Shown here: positions 37,972-47,271 of the stretch, in pieces | Layout: each line of letters opens with the position of its first letter | Numbering within the stretch: the stretch's first letter is position 1 | NCBI GenBank assembly: GCA_021787395.1 | Contig: JAJYLZ010000005.1 | Location: forward strand, 39,366 to 103,365 | Direction: 5' to 3' | DNA length: 64,000 nt | Origin: Chloroflexota bacterium | GTDB lineage: Bacteria > Chloroflexota > Limnocylindria > Limnocylindrales > CSP1-4 | Translations under genes and position numbers: made by a program | The notes under the pieces: model-generated | What the model was told of the DNA's origin: nothing | Seen by the model: the letters and a program-made list of their open reading frames with translations, nothing else | Databases searched by the model: none

Positions 37972-38865
37972 ATGCGCATCGTGTCCCTCCATCCCGCCGC
38001 CACCGAGATCGTGTTCGCGATCGGCCTCGGCGAGGAACTCGTGGGGGTCACGGCCTACTGCGACGCGCCGCCCGAGGCGCGGACGCTGCCCGTGGTCGCC
38101 CGGCTACCGGCAGGTCGTCCCGCGGCCGCGGGCGGGGCGGGCCCGGCGCTGCTCGAGCTGGACCGCGACGCCCTCGCCGAGGCGGACCCGGACCTCGTGA
38201 TCCACTCGGTGCTCAACCGGGTGTGCGCCGTGGGGCCCCGGGAGCTGCGCGCGATCGCGGACGAGATCGACGAGGAGGTCTCGATCCTGAGCCTCGACCC
38301 GCTGTCGGTCGAGGGCGCGCTCAACGCGATCCAGACCGTCGGGGCGATGACCGAGGCCGAGGACGAGGCGATGGACGTCGTGGTCGGGCTGCGCGAGCGG
38401 CTGCAGGCCATCGAGGGGATCGTGGTGGCGCGGCGGGACCGCGGCTTCGTCGCCCCGCGGGTCGCCGCCCTCGAGTGGCTCGACCCGCCGATCGCCGTCG
38501 GCCGCTGGATCCCCGAGCAGGTACGACTCGCGGGCGGCTGGGAGCTGCTCGGCCGAGAGCACGAGGAACCGTCGCCCACGTCGTGGAGCGCCCTGCGCGA
38601 GGTCGACCCCGAGATCATCGTGCTGATGCCCGCCGGGATGGACCTGCCGCAGGCGGTGGCCGCCTGGGAGGCGCTGCCCAGGCCGGACGGCTGGTCGGAG
38701 CTGCAGGCGGTGCGCACGGGCCGGGTGTTCGCCGTCGACGGCTCGGCGTACTTCTGGCGGCCGGGCCCGAGGATCGTCGACGGGATCGAGGTGCTGGCCG
38801 AGATCGTGGACCCCAAGGCGTTCGACGGGCTGGCGCCCAACGACAGCTTCGTGCGGCTCGGCTGA
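37972..38865 (+). CDS. BtuF-like cobalamin-binding family protein without signal peptide
   Basis: MRIVSLHPAATEIVFAIGLGEELVGVTAYCDAPPEAR...SWSALREVDPEIIVLMPAGMD. Confidence 0.82.
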   Translation: MRIVSLHPAATEIVFAIGLGEELVGVTAYCDAPPEARTLPVVARLPAGRPAAAGGAGPALLELDRDALAEADPDLVIHSVLNRVCAVGPRELRAIADEIDEEVSILSLDPLSVEGALNAIQTVGAMTEAEDEAMDVVVGLRERLQAIEGIVVARRDRGFVAPRVAALEWLDPPIAVGRWIPEQVRLAGGWELLGREHEEPSPTSWSALREVDPEIIVLMPAGMDLPQAVAAWEALPRPDGWSELQAVRTGRVFAVDGSAYFWRPGPRIVDGIEVLAEIVDPKAFDGLAPNDSFVRLG

Positions 38866-38897
38866 GCGCCGGATTCGCGGTGGTATCCTCCGCCGCG

Positions 38898-39761
38898 ATG
38901 TCCCCCCTCGCGAACAGGACCATCGCGACCGTCGGCTCCGGCGTCATGGCCGAGGCGATGGTCTTCGGGCTGCTCGAGGGCAGGCTAGTCGAGCCGGGCC
39001 AGATCGTCGCCAGCCACCCGCGGGCAGAGCGCCGCGCGGCGCTGGCCGGGACCCACGGGATCCGCACCGTGGCGTCCAACGTCGAGGCCGTCACGGGTGC
39101 GGACGTGATCATCCTGGCGGTCAAGCCGCAGATGCTGGCCAAAGTCGGCCGGGAGATCGGGCCGCACCTCCGCCAGGGTCAGCTCGTCCTGTCGGTCCTC
39201 GCCGGCCCCACGTCGGCGGCGCTGGTGTCTGCGCTCGGCCACGACCAGGTGGTCCGGGCGATGCCAAACACGCCGGCTCGGATCGGCGCCGGGATGACCG
39301 TCTGGTACGCCACCCCCGCCACCACCGAGGAGCAGCGGGCGCAGGCGAAGGCGCTCCTGTCGGCCCTGGGCGCCGAGCTCCAGGTCGAGGACGAGAAGTG
39401 GGTGGCGATGGCCACCGCCGTGTCCGGCACCGGGCCCGCGTACGTGTTCCTCGTGATGGAGGCGCTCATCGACGCGGCCGTCCACCTCGGCTTCCCTCGC
39501 CACATCGCCCACGACCTCGTGATCGAGACCCTGGAGGGGTCGACGCGCTTCGCCAAGCAGTCAGGCGACCACCCCGCCGTCCTGCGCAACATGGTCACCT
39601 CGCCCGGCGGCACCTCGGCCGCCGCGCTCCACGAACTCGAGTCCGGCCGCCTGCGCACCGTCCTCTCGGAGGCCGTGTGGGCGGCCTTCCGGCGGACCGT
39701 GGAGCTGGGCGACGAGCTCGAGGCGCAACTGGGGGCGAACGGGGGCAAGAAGGGGCGCTGA
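38898..39761 (+). CDS. proC: Pyrroline-5-carboxylate reductase
   Basis: TIATVGSGVMAEAMVFGLL...VIILAVKPQMLAKV...RAMPNTPARIGAGMTVWY...GTGPAYVFLVMEALIDAAV. Confidence 0.93.
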   Translation: MSPLANRTIATVGSGVMAEAMVFGLLEGRLVEPGQIVASHPRAERRAALAGTHGIRTVASNVEAVTGADVIILAVKPQMLAKVGREIGPHLRQGQLVLSVLAGPTSAALVSALGHDQVVRAMPNTPARIGAGMTVWYATPATTEEQRAQAKALLSALGAELQVEDEKWVAMATAVSGTGPAYVFLVMEALIDAAVHLGFPRHIAHDLVIETLEGSTRFAKQSGDHPAVLRNMVTSPGGTSAAALHELESGRLRTVLSEAVWAAFRRTVELGDELEAQLGANGGKKGR

Positions 39762-39864
39762 GCGAGCCGGCGCCATCGGCCCCTCGACCCCGTCGTCTCT
39801 CGGCCCCGCGGCCCGGCCCATCGGCCCCGTCGTCTCTCGGCCCCTCGGCCCCGCGGCCCACCGA

Positions 39865-40067
39865 ATACCGCCGCCGGCGGTGCAAACTTCGGCCCCCGGC
39901 CCGGCCCCTCGGCCCCGTCGTCTCTTCGGCCCGCGGCCCACCGAATACCGCCGCCGGCGGTGCAAACCGCGGAATCGGCCCGGGCTACCGCCCACGGCGG
40001 TATGCGAGACGGGCCCCACGATCAGCCCGGGCGACCGACGCCGCCGAACACCGACACCGGCGGTATT
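39865..40067. repeat. Four copies of an ATACCGCC-N-GGCGGTAT-type palindrome
   Basis: 39865-39881, 39945-39961, 39986-40002, ~40047-40067. Confidence 0.7.
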
Positions 40068-40243
40068 CAGGGACGATCCGTCCGCGGCGCGGTCCGCGGC
40101 GCGGTCCGCGGCGCGGTCCGAGGCGTGTGTCCGTGGCGATCCGTCCGCGGTTGCGGTCCGAGTTGTGTCCGCCTGCGGTCCCGCCGCCCCGTCGCGGCTC
40201 CGCGGAGCCCGCGGCCCCGCCTGAGCGCCGGTGCCGGCCGCCG

Positions 40244-40708
40244 CTACCCCCTGGCCGCCAGCGCAGCCTCGAGCGAGGCCTCCAGCGCCGCCACCTTGTT
40301 CAGCAGCGAGTCGAGCGCGGCGTCCTGGGCCTTGAGGTGCTCCTGGATCTGCTCCGACTCGTGGAACGTGGCGTCGGCGTCCTTGTAGGTCATCTCGGCG
40401 CGCTCGTCGGACGCCTTGGACATGATCGCCTGGCCCACCATGATCACCGAGAGCATCACCAGCTGGATGAACGTCTGGCTGAGCCAGGTGATCAGCGGGA
40501 GGGTCCCGCCCTCCTTGATCGCCGATGGCAGGGCCACCAGGGCCAGCACGGCGAACGCGTAGGCGCACCACATCGTGCCCACGACGCTGGTCAGGATCAC
40601 TGCCAGCCGGCCGTTGAACCCGGTGGCGCCCCCGCCGGTCTTGGGCGGCCCGCTCTTCCTGCGCAGGGCGACGTGCGGGTGGGGGATGTGCTGGTAGTCG
40701 ACGGCCAT
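40244..40708 (-). CDS. DUF1003-like membrane protein
   Basis: FNGRLAVILTSVVGTMWCAYAFAVLALVALP...QTFIQLVMLSVIMVGQAIMSKASDERAEMTYKDADATFHESEQIQEHLKAQD. Confidence 0.65.
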   Translation of the reverse strand: MAVDYQHIPHPHVALRRKSGPPKTGGGATGFNGRLAVILTSVVGTMWCAYAFAVLALVALPSAIKEGGTLPLITWLSQTFIQLVMLSVIMVGQAIMSKASDERAEMTYKDADATFHESEQIQEHLKAQDAALDSLLNKVAALEASLEAALAARG

Positions 40709-40839
40709 CGTGTCCTCCCCGGCGCGGCTGCGGCCGGCCGGCGCTGCGGCGTCGCGGTCTGGAGGGACCGCATGGCCCGGAATCTAGCCGTCCAAGCGAC
40801 CGCCCGCCCGCGGCAGCCCGCGCACTATGCTTCGCCGCG

Positions 40840-41487
40840 ATGGACACGTCCCCGGCCGGCGCCCGCCCGGCCCCCGATCCCGACGAGCTGCGGATCCTCG
40901 AGGACCAGCTGGCGCGGATGCGGGGGATGCTGTTCGGCTACTCCGAGCGCTTCTTCGAGCGGATCCGGACGTACCTGGTGCTGACGCTGGCGCTGCTCGT
41001 CGTGTCGGGCATGGGCGTGTTCCCGGGCGCCGTGATCGCGGTCCCGTTCCTGGTGCCGTTCGCGTTCCTCGAGACGGGCTACCTGTTCTACTACACGGTC
41101 TTCGCGCGCCGCCACGCCGAGTACTTGGAGCGGGAGATCAACGCCCGCCTCGGCCGCGAGGTCCTGGTCGCGCACCGCCTCGAGGCCGCCTACTTCTACC
41201 CGCCCGACGGGCCCAAGATCGCTGCCATCTCGTTGGCGCGACCGCTGGGGATGATGAGCGCGATGACGCTCGGGTACACCGCCGGCGCGGCCGCCCTGTG
41301 GCTGGCCGGCATGCGCGGCCTGCTGGACCTGGCCCATCGCGAGCTGCTCGTCGCGGCGGCGCTCGTGTGGACCATCGCGATCGCCGCGTACCTGGTCTGG
41401 ACCTTCCTTGCGCGCCACGACGAGCGGCGGCTCATCGCCGAGCTTGACGCTGCCTACCGAGCCGGGGACGCGACGTCCCCCCGTTGA
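40840..41487 (+). CDS. Predicted membrane protein, unknown function
   Basis: TATGCT box 8 nt before ATG; multiple hydrophobic helices. Confidence 0.6.
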   Translation: MDTSPAGARPAPDPDELRILEDQLARMRGMLFGYSERFFERIRTYLVLTLALLVVSGMGVFPGAVIAVPFLVPFAFLETGYLFYYTVFARRHAEYLEREINARLGREVLVAHRLEAAYFYPPDGPKIAAISLARPLGMMSAMTLGYTAGAAALWLAGMRGLLDLAHRELLVAAALVWTIAIAAYLVWTFLARHDERRLIAELDAAYRAGDATSPR

Positions 41488-41501
41488 CCCTGAGGTCTTG
41501 C

Positions 41502-42488
41502 ATGCCGAGTCAATCCGCCGCCAATGACCTTGCCGAGCGCGCGATGCGGTCGACGCTCCTCTCGCTCTCGCACCGGAGGTCGCTCGGGCGGCTGGCCACC
41601 CGGGTCCCGGTCACCCGGCCGATGGTGCGGCGGTTCATCTCGGGCGAGACCCTCGACGAGGCCCTGCCGGCGATCCGCCGCCTGCACGATGCGGGCATGG
41701 GCACCACGGTGGACGTGCTCGGCGAGTCGGTGACCCACGCGGCCGACGCGCGGGCGGCCGCCGACCGCTACGTGGCCCTGCTCGACGCGCTCGCCGGGAC
41801 GGACCTCGACCGCAACGTCTCGCTCAAGCCCAGCCAGATGGGCCTGGCGATCGACCCCGGTCTCGCCCGCGAGAACGTCGGCCGCATCGTGGCCAAGGCG
41901 ATCGAGACCGGCGCCTTCGTGCGGATCGACATGGAGGACCACACGACCACCGACGACACGCTCGACCTGTGGCGGGCGGTGCGCCCGGCCGGCGCCGGCG
42001 AGGGCGGGGAGGGCGGCGCGGACGTGGGCGTGGTGATCCAGGCGGCGCTCCGGCGCAGCGACCGCGACGTGGACGCCCTGATCGAGGCGGGCGGTCGGGT
42101 CCGCCTGTGCAAGGGCGCCTACAAGGAGCCGCACTCGGTGGCCTACGCCGAGAAGCGCGAGGTGGACGAGGCGTACGAGCGGCTGATGCTGCGCCTCCTG
42201 CGAGCGGGCCGCTACCCGGCCCTCGCGACCCACGACGTGCGGCTGATCCAGCGGGCGGTCGAAGTCGCCAAGGCCGAGGGCATCGCCCGCGACGCGTTCG
42301 AGTTCCAGATGCTCTACGGCATCCGGCGCGACCTCCAGGAGCAGCTGGCCGGCGCCGGCTGGCGCGTCCGGGTCTACGTCCCGTTCGGGGGCGAGTGGTA
42401 CCCGTACTTCATGCGCCGGCTGGCAGAGCGCCCGGCGAACGTCTCGTTCCTGCTCCGCAACATGTGGCGGGACCGCGGGCGCGCATAG
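41502..42488 (+). CDS. Proline dehydrogenase
   Basis: NVSLKPSQMGLAIDPGLARENV...FVRIDMEDHTTTDDTL...VRLCKGAYKEP...FQMLYGIRRDLQEQLAGAGWRVRVYVPFGGEWYPYFMRRLAERPANV. Confidence 0.94.
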   Translation: MPSQSAANDLAERAMRSTLLSLSHRRSLGRLATRVPVTRPMVRRFISGETLDEALPAIRRLHDAGMGTTVDVLGESVTHAADARAAADRYVALLDALAGTDLDRNVSLKPSQMGLAIDPGLARENVGRIVAKAIETGAFVRIDMEDHTTTDDTLDLWRAVRPAGAGEGGEGGADVGVVIQAALRRSDRDVDALIEAGGRVRLCKGAYKEPHSVAYAEKREVDEAYERLMLRLLRAGRYPALATHDVRLIQRAVEVAKAEGIARDAFEFQMLYGIRRDLQEQLAGAGWRVRVYVPFGGEWYPYFMRRLAERPANVSFLLRNMWRDRGRA

Positions 42489-42532
42489 TCCGGGGGGCCG
42501 GGGGCGGGCGCCGGGCAGCCGGGGAATCAGAA

Positions 42533-42559
42533 GGCCGCCGGGAGGAGGTTCTCCGGCGG
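42533..42559 (+). terminator. GC-rich hairpin downstream of proline dehydrogenase
   Basis: GCCGCCGG-gaggaggttct-CCGGCGGC; no strong U-tract. Confidence 0.45.
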
Positions 42560-42633
42560 CCCTCGCGCTGCGGTGGGCAATCACCGCGTCAAGTCAGCGA
42601 CCGAGTGCGGTGGCGCTGATCACCAGCGGCGGC

Positions 42634-42732
42634 TCACCAGCGCTTCGCCGTGTCGGGGAAGAGCGCGACGGCGGCGGCGATGGTCCCGAGGAACATCGTC
42701 GCTCGGTAGGCGTACCACTTGATGGTCTTCAT
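42634..42732 (-). CDS. Candidate membrane microprotein (32 aa) MKTIKWYAYRATMFLGTIAAAVALFPDTAKRW
   Basis: AAGGGA SD-like motif upstream of ATG; hydrophobic core; C-terminal DTAKRW shared with micro-ORF at 37224-37319. Confidence 0.5.
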   Translation of the reverse strand: MKTIKWYAYRATMFLGTIAAAVALFPDTAKRW

Positions 42733-42946
42733 CACCACGTCCCTTGCTGGTCAACCTGCGCTGCGGAGCGGGCTTCCGTCGGCCTCCCGCAGCCCTGGAC
42801 CGAGACCGTATCCCGAGACCTCCTCCCCGAGGAATGACCCGTAGGTACTGGTACCCCCCGGCCCGATCGGCACAGGTGCCAGCGCGCAACGCCCGCCGCC
42901 CCCGGGTTGCGCTCCCTGATCGGATCGGCTGGGGCATGATCCGCGC

Positions 42947-43756
42947 ATGACCGACACGACCGTGCCCGCGCTCCCGTCCCTCCCCCCGCACGGCGGCCTG
43001 CGCCGCCGCATCCTCGCCGGCGAGCCCACCGTCGGCGCCTGGATCAACCTGGGCTCGCTGGCCGCGACCGAGATCGTCGCCCGCTCCGGCTACGACTGGG
43101 TGGTGCTCGACCTCGAGCACGGCATGGGCAGCGAGGCGGACATCCACGCCCAGCTGCTCGCGGTGCAGGGCACCCCCACCGCAGCGCTGGTGCGCGTGCC
43201 GTCGATCGAGCGGCTCCGGATCGGCCGCGCGCTCGACCTCGGCGCCGACGGGCTGGTCCTGCCGCGCTGCGACGCGCCCGCCGACGCAGCCGACGCGCTG
43301 CGCTGGATGCGGTTCCCGCCGGCCGGGATCCGCGGCGTGGCGCTGCTCACCCGCGGCAGCGGCTACGCCGAGCGCACCCACGGCAGCCTGGCGTCCACGG
43401 TGAACGGCCAGGTCCTGGGGGTGTTCCAGGTCGAGTCCCCGGAGGCCGTGGCGGCCGCGGGCGAGCTCGCCGCCATCGAGGGGGTGGACGTCCTGTTCGT
43501 GGGCCCGGCCGACCTGTCCCACAGCATGGGCCTGCCCGGGCGCTTCGACGAGCCGGCGTTCACCGAGGCGCTGGACGCCGTGGTGGCCGCGTGCCGAGCC
43601 AACGGCAAGGCGGCGGGGATCCTGCTCTCGGACGCCTCGCTCGTCCCCGCCTACCTCGGGCGCGGGTTCTCGTTCCTCGGGGTCGGCTCCGACGCCGGCT
43701 GGGTCTCGTCCGGGGCGAGGGCCCAGGCGGCTGCGGCGCGAGCGGCGCTCGGCTGA
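42947..43756 (+). CDS. HpcH/HpaI aldolase family protein
   Basis: GAWINLGSLAATEIVARSGYDWVVLDLEHGMGSEADIHAQLLAVQGTPTAALVRVP. Confidence 0.92.
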   Translation: MTDTTVPALPSLPPHGGLRRRILAGEPTVGAWINLGSLAATEIVARSGYDWVVLDLEHGMGSEADIHAQLLAVQGTPTAALVRVPSIERLRIGRALDLGADGLVLPRCDAPADAADALRWMRFPPAGIRGVALLTRGSGYAERTHGSLASTVNGQVLGVFQVESPEAVAAAGELAAIEGVDVLFVGPADLSHSMGLPGRFDEPAFTEALDAVVAACRANGKAAGILLSDASLVPAYLGRGFSFLGVGSDAGWVSSGARAQAAAARAALG

Positions 43757-43794
43757 GCGGCGGCCGGCCCGTCCGCCGGCCCGGCCGCCGGCGC

Positions 43795-44769
43795 CTACTC
43801 CTCGCTCAGGCGCAGGGCGGGCTGCGGCAGCTCGGCGGGCTCGCCGCGCGGGCCCGTCTGGGACAGGACCACGCCCGCGAGGATGAACGCGCCGCCCAGC
43901 AGCTGGACCGGCGTCAGGCGCTCGCCCAGCAGCACCCCGGCGGCCGCGATCGTCCACAGCGGCTCCACGGTCGAGAGCAGCGACGCCTGGGCGGCGCCGA
44001 CCCGCTGCGCCCCCGCGTAGAAGAACTGCACCGCGACGAACCCGGACACCACGCCCACGCCCACGATCCCGGGCCACGCGGCCGGGGGGATGCTCCCGGG
44101 CAGGACCGGATGCCGGAGGACGGCGCAGATCAGCCAGTACGCCACGCCGGTCGAGCTGAGCATCACGGCGCCAACGACCGTGGCATTGGCGGCGCCGTCC
44201 GTCGCGCTGCCCACCGCCTCGCTGGTCTCCCCGGCGTGCCGGGCGGCCATGATGATCCAGACCGAGTACAGCAGCGGGGCTGCGACCACGAGCAGCAGGC
44301 CGCCGAGCGGCGGCATCTGGGAGGCGTTGATGCCGCCCACCGCGAGCACCACGCCGAGCACCGCGATGCCGAGCGCGGTCCACGCCCGGCGCCCCTCGAG
44401 CGGCCGCCCGAAGCGCAGCGCCAGCACGGCCACGATCGGCGGGTAGACGTACACGATCAGCGCGGACAGCGAGAGCGGGGTGGTGGCGATGCCCGCGAAG
44501 TAGGTGGCCGTGTTGGAGATGTAGTAGACGCCGAGCCCCACGGCCGCCAGCATCGAGCGGCGGGGCATCGTGCGCAGCGCGCGCCGCGCGGAGGGGCTCG
44601 CCAGCAGCACCGCCCAGGCCAGGCCGCCGGCGAGCAGGAACCGCCAGGCCATCAGCGTCAGCCAGTCGATGCCGGCGGCGTACGCCGGCCGCGCGAACAG
44701 GCCGCCGGAGCCGAACGAGATCGCGCTGATGACCACCAGTGCGACGCCCACCATCCGCGATCGGTTCAC
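43795..44769 (-). CDS. EamA/DMT family transporter
   Basis: Ten-TM pattern; SFGSGGLFARPAYAAGIDWLTLMAWRFLLAGGLAW; STVEPLWTIAAAGVLLGERLTPVQLLGGAFILAGVVL. Confidence 0.9.
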   Translation of the reverse strand: MNRSRMVGVALVVISAISFGSGGLFARPAYAAGIDWLTLMAWRFLLAGGLAWAVLLASPSARRALRTMPRRSMLAAVGLGVYYISNTATYFAGIATTPLSLSALIVYVYPPIVAVLALRFGRPLEGRRAWTALGIAVLGVVLAVGGINASQMPPLGGLLLVVAAPLLYSVWIIMAARHAGETSEAVGSATDGAANATVVGAVMLSSTGVAYWLICAVLRHPVLPGSIPPAAWPGIVGVGVVSGFVAVQFFYAGAQRVGAAQASLLSTVEPLWTIAAAGVLLGERLTPVQLLGGAFILAGVVLSQTGPRGEPAELPQPALRLSEE

Positions 44770-44895
44770 CCGGCGGAGGGTACCGGCTGGACGGCCGGCC
44801 GTGCGGCTCGAGCCCCGCGACGGGCCGGGCGGCCCCTCGTTAGCGTGCCACGTCGCCCCGCCCGCCCGCGGCGGCCGCAGCGGTACACTGCCCCC

Positions 44896-45408
44896 GTGGC
44901 AAGTCTCAACGAGCGCGCCGTACTGGCGCGCGTTCCATCCCTCGCGTCAGAACCCCTGATGGTGGTCGGGCGTCGGCAGCCGGTGGCGATGTCGCCGGGC
45001 TCCACGCTCGGCGATTGCCTGCGTGCCATCCAGAGCACCGGCACCGGCGACTCCGTGTTCATCACGGACGCCGATGGGCTGCTGCTGGGCGTGCTCACGG
45101 AGCGCGACGTGTTCGGCCGCCTGGTCGGCCCCGACGTCGCCTCCGGCGTGGACCTCGACGCCCCCGTCGAGGCGTACATGACCACCGACCCGCACACGCT
45201 GCGGCTGTCGCAGACGGTGCGGGACGCGCTCGAGCTCATGCAGTCGGGCCGCTACCGCAACATCCCGGTCGTGGATGACGAGCGGCGGCTGGTGGGCGTC
45301 GTGCGCCAGGTGGACATCCTCAAGTTCCTCGCCGAGTCGTTCCCCGAGGAGCTGCTCAACCTTCCCCCCCGACCGCATCAGCGCATGGAGCAAGCCGAAG
45401 GCGGATGA
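44896..45408 (+). CDS. CBS-domain pair protein
   Basis: GDSVFITDADGLLLGVLTERDVFGRLVG...YRNIPVVDDERRLVGVVRQVDILKF; GTG start 6 nt after TACACT. Confidence 0.88.
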   Translation: MASLNERAVLARVPSLASEPLMVVGRRQPVAMSPGSTLGDCLRAIQSTGTGDSVFITDADGLLLGVLTERDVFGRLVGPDVASGVDLDAPVEAYMTTDPHTLRLSQTVRDALELMQSGRYRNIPVVDDERRLVGVVRQVDILKFLAESFPEELLNLPPRPHQRMEQAEGG

Positions 45409-47267
45409 CAACCACAGCGCAGGGTCCCGAGCGCGAGGTCCGCGAGCTCGACCGGGTCACCATCCGATTCGCCGGAGACAGCGGCGACGGCATGCAGCTG
45501 ACCGGCACCCAGTTCACCCGGACCGCGGCCGTCTTCGGCAACGACATCTCCACCTTCCCCGACTACCCGGCCGAGATCCGCGCCCCCGCGGGCTCGCTGC
45601 CCGGCGTGTCGGGCTTCCAGATCAGCTTCTCGGCGCTCGACATCCACACCCCGGGTGACGCGCCGGACGTGCTGGTCGCCATGAACCCGGCGGCGCTCAA
45701 GGCCAACCTGGTCGACCTGCCCGCCGGCGGCGCGATCATCGTCAACAGCGACGCCTTCACCAAGGCCAACCTGTCCAAGGCCGCCTACGCGGCCAACCCG
45801 CTCGAGGACGACTCGCTCAAGGCGTACAAGCTCTTCCGGGTCCCGATCAGCACCCTCAACGCCGCCGCGCTCGAGGGGCTGGAGATGACCGGCAAGCAGA
45901 TCGACCTCACCAAGAACTTCTTCGCGCTGGGCCTGATGTTCTGGCTCTACGAGCGGTCCATGGAGCCGACGCTCCGCTGGATCGACGAGAAGTTCGGCAG
46001 CCGCCCGGTCATCGCCGAGGCCAACCGCCGCGCCCTGCGCGCCGGCTACGCCTTCGGCGACACGACCGAGATGTTCCACGAGACCTACCGGGTGCCGAAG
46101 GCGAAGCTGCCGCCGGGCACCTACCGGAACATCACCGGCAACGAGGCGACCGCGCTCGGCTTCCTGGCCGCCGCGCACGCCGCCAAGCGGCCGCTGTTCT
46201 ACGGGTCCTACCCGATCACGCCGGCCTCGGACATCCTGCACCAGCTGTCGGCCTACAAGAGCTTCGGCGTCAAGAGCTTCCAGGCCGAGGACGAGATCGC
46301 CGCCATGGGCGCGACGATCGGGGCGGCCTACGGCGGGGCGCTGGCGCTGACCGGCACGTCCGGCCCGGGCGTCGCGCTCAAGACCGAGGCGATCGGCCTC
46401 GCCGTGATGACCGAGCTGCCGGTCGTGATCGTCAACGTCCAGCGCGCCGGCCCCTCCACCGGGCTCCCCACCAAGGTGGAGCAGGCGGACCTGTTCCAGG
46501 CGATCTTCGGGCGCAACGGCGAGGCGCCGCTGCCCGTGGTGGCTCCCGCCACGCCCGGCGAGTGCTTCTCGATGGCGATCGAGGCGTCGCGCCTCGCGCT
46601 CAAGTACATGACGCCGGTCATGTACCTGTCCGACGCGTTCGTCGGCAACGGCGCCGAGCCGTGGCGCGTCCCGTCGCCCGACGAGCTGCCCGACATCTCC
46701 GTCCCCAACTCGGTCAAGGAGGACGGCCCGTACCTGCCCTACGCCCGCGACCCGGAGACGCTCTCGCGCCCCTGGGCCGTCCCCGGCACGCCCGGCCTGG
46801 AGCACCGCATCGGCGGCCTCGAGAAGCTCAACGGCCTGGGCACGGTCAGCTACGACGCGGACAACCACCACCTCATGACCAAGCTCCGCCACGACAAGGT
46901 GGCGGGGATCGCGAACGACATCCCCGACCTCGAGGTCTTCGGCCCCGAGCGCGGCGACCTGCTGATCCTCGGCTGGGGCTCCACGTACGGCGCCCTGCGC
47001 AGCGCCACCGAGCGCCTGCAGGCCGAGGGCAAGTCCGTCGCCCACGCCCACCTGCGCCACCTGTTCCCGTTCCCCAAGAACACGGGTGACGTGGTCCGCA
47101 GCTACAAGACCGTGCTGATCCCCGAGCTCAACCTCGGCCAGCTGTGGTTCGTGATCCGCGGCACCTACCTCGTGGACGCGCTCGCCTACGGGCGCGTGCG
47201 CGGCAAGCCGTTCCGGATCTCGGAGATCGTCGACGAGGCCAACCGCCTCCTCGCCGAGCGGAGCTGA
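45405..47267 (+). CDS. 2-oxoacid:ferredoxin oxidoreductase, alpha/gamma subunit
   Basis: IRFAGDSGDGMQLTGTQFTRTAAVFGNDISTFPDYPAEIRAPAGSLPGVSGFQI...GSYPITPASDILH. Confidence 0.95.
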   Translation: MTTTAQGPEREVRELDRVTIRFAGDSGDGMQLTGTQFTRTAAVFGNDISTFPDYPAEIRAPAGSLPGVSGFQISFSALDIHTPGDAPDVLVAMNPAALKANLVDLPAGGAIIVNSDAFTKANLSKAAYAANPLEDDSLKAYKLFRVPISTLNAAALEGLEMTGKQIDLTKNFFALGLMFWLYERSMEPTLRWIDEKFGSRPVIAEANRRALRAGYAFGDTTEMFHETYRVPKAKLPPGTYRNITGNEATALGFLAAAHAAKRPLFYGSYPITPASDILHQLSAYKSFGVKSFQAEDEIAAMGATIGAAYGGALALTGTSGPGVALKTEAIGLAVMTELPVVIVNVQRAGPSTGLPTKVEQADLFQAIFGRNGEAPLPVVAPATPGECFSMAIEASRLALKYMTPVMYLSDAFVGNGAEPWRVPSPDELPDISVPNSVKEDGPYLPYARDPETLSRPWAVPGTPGLEHRIGGLEKLNGLGTVSYDADNHHLMTKLRHDKVAGIANDIPDLEVFGPERGDLLILGWGSTYGALRSATERLQAEGKSVAHAHLRHLFPFPKNTGDVVRSYKTVLIPELNLGQLWFVIRGTYLVDALAYGRVRGKPFRISEIVDEANRLLAERS

Positions 47268-47271
47268 AGCG

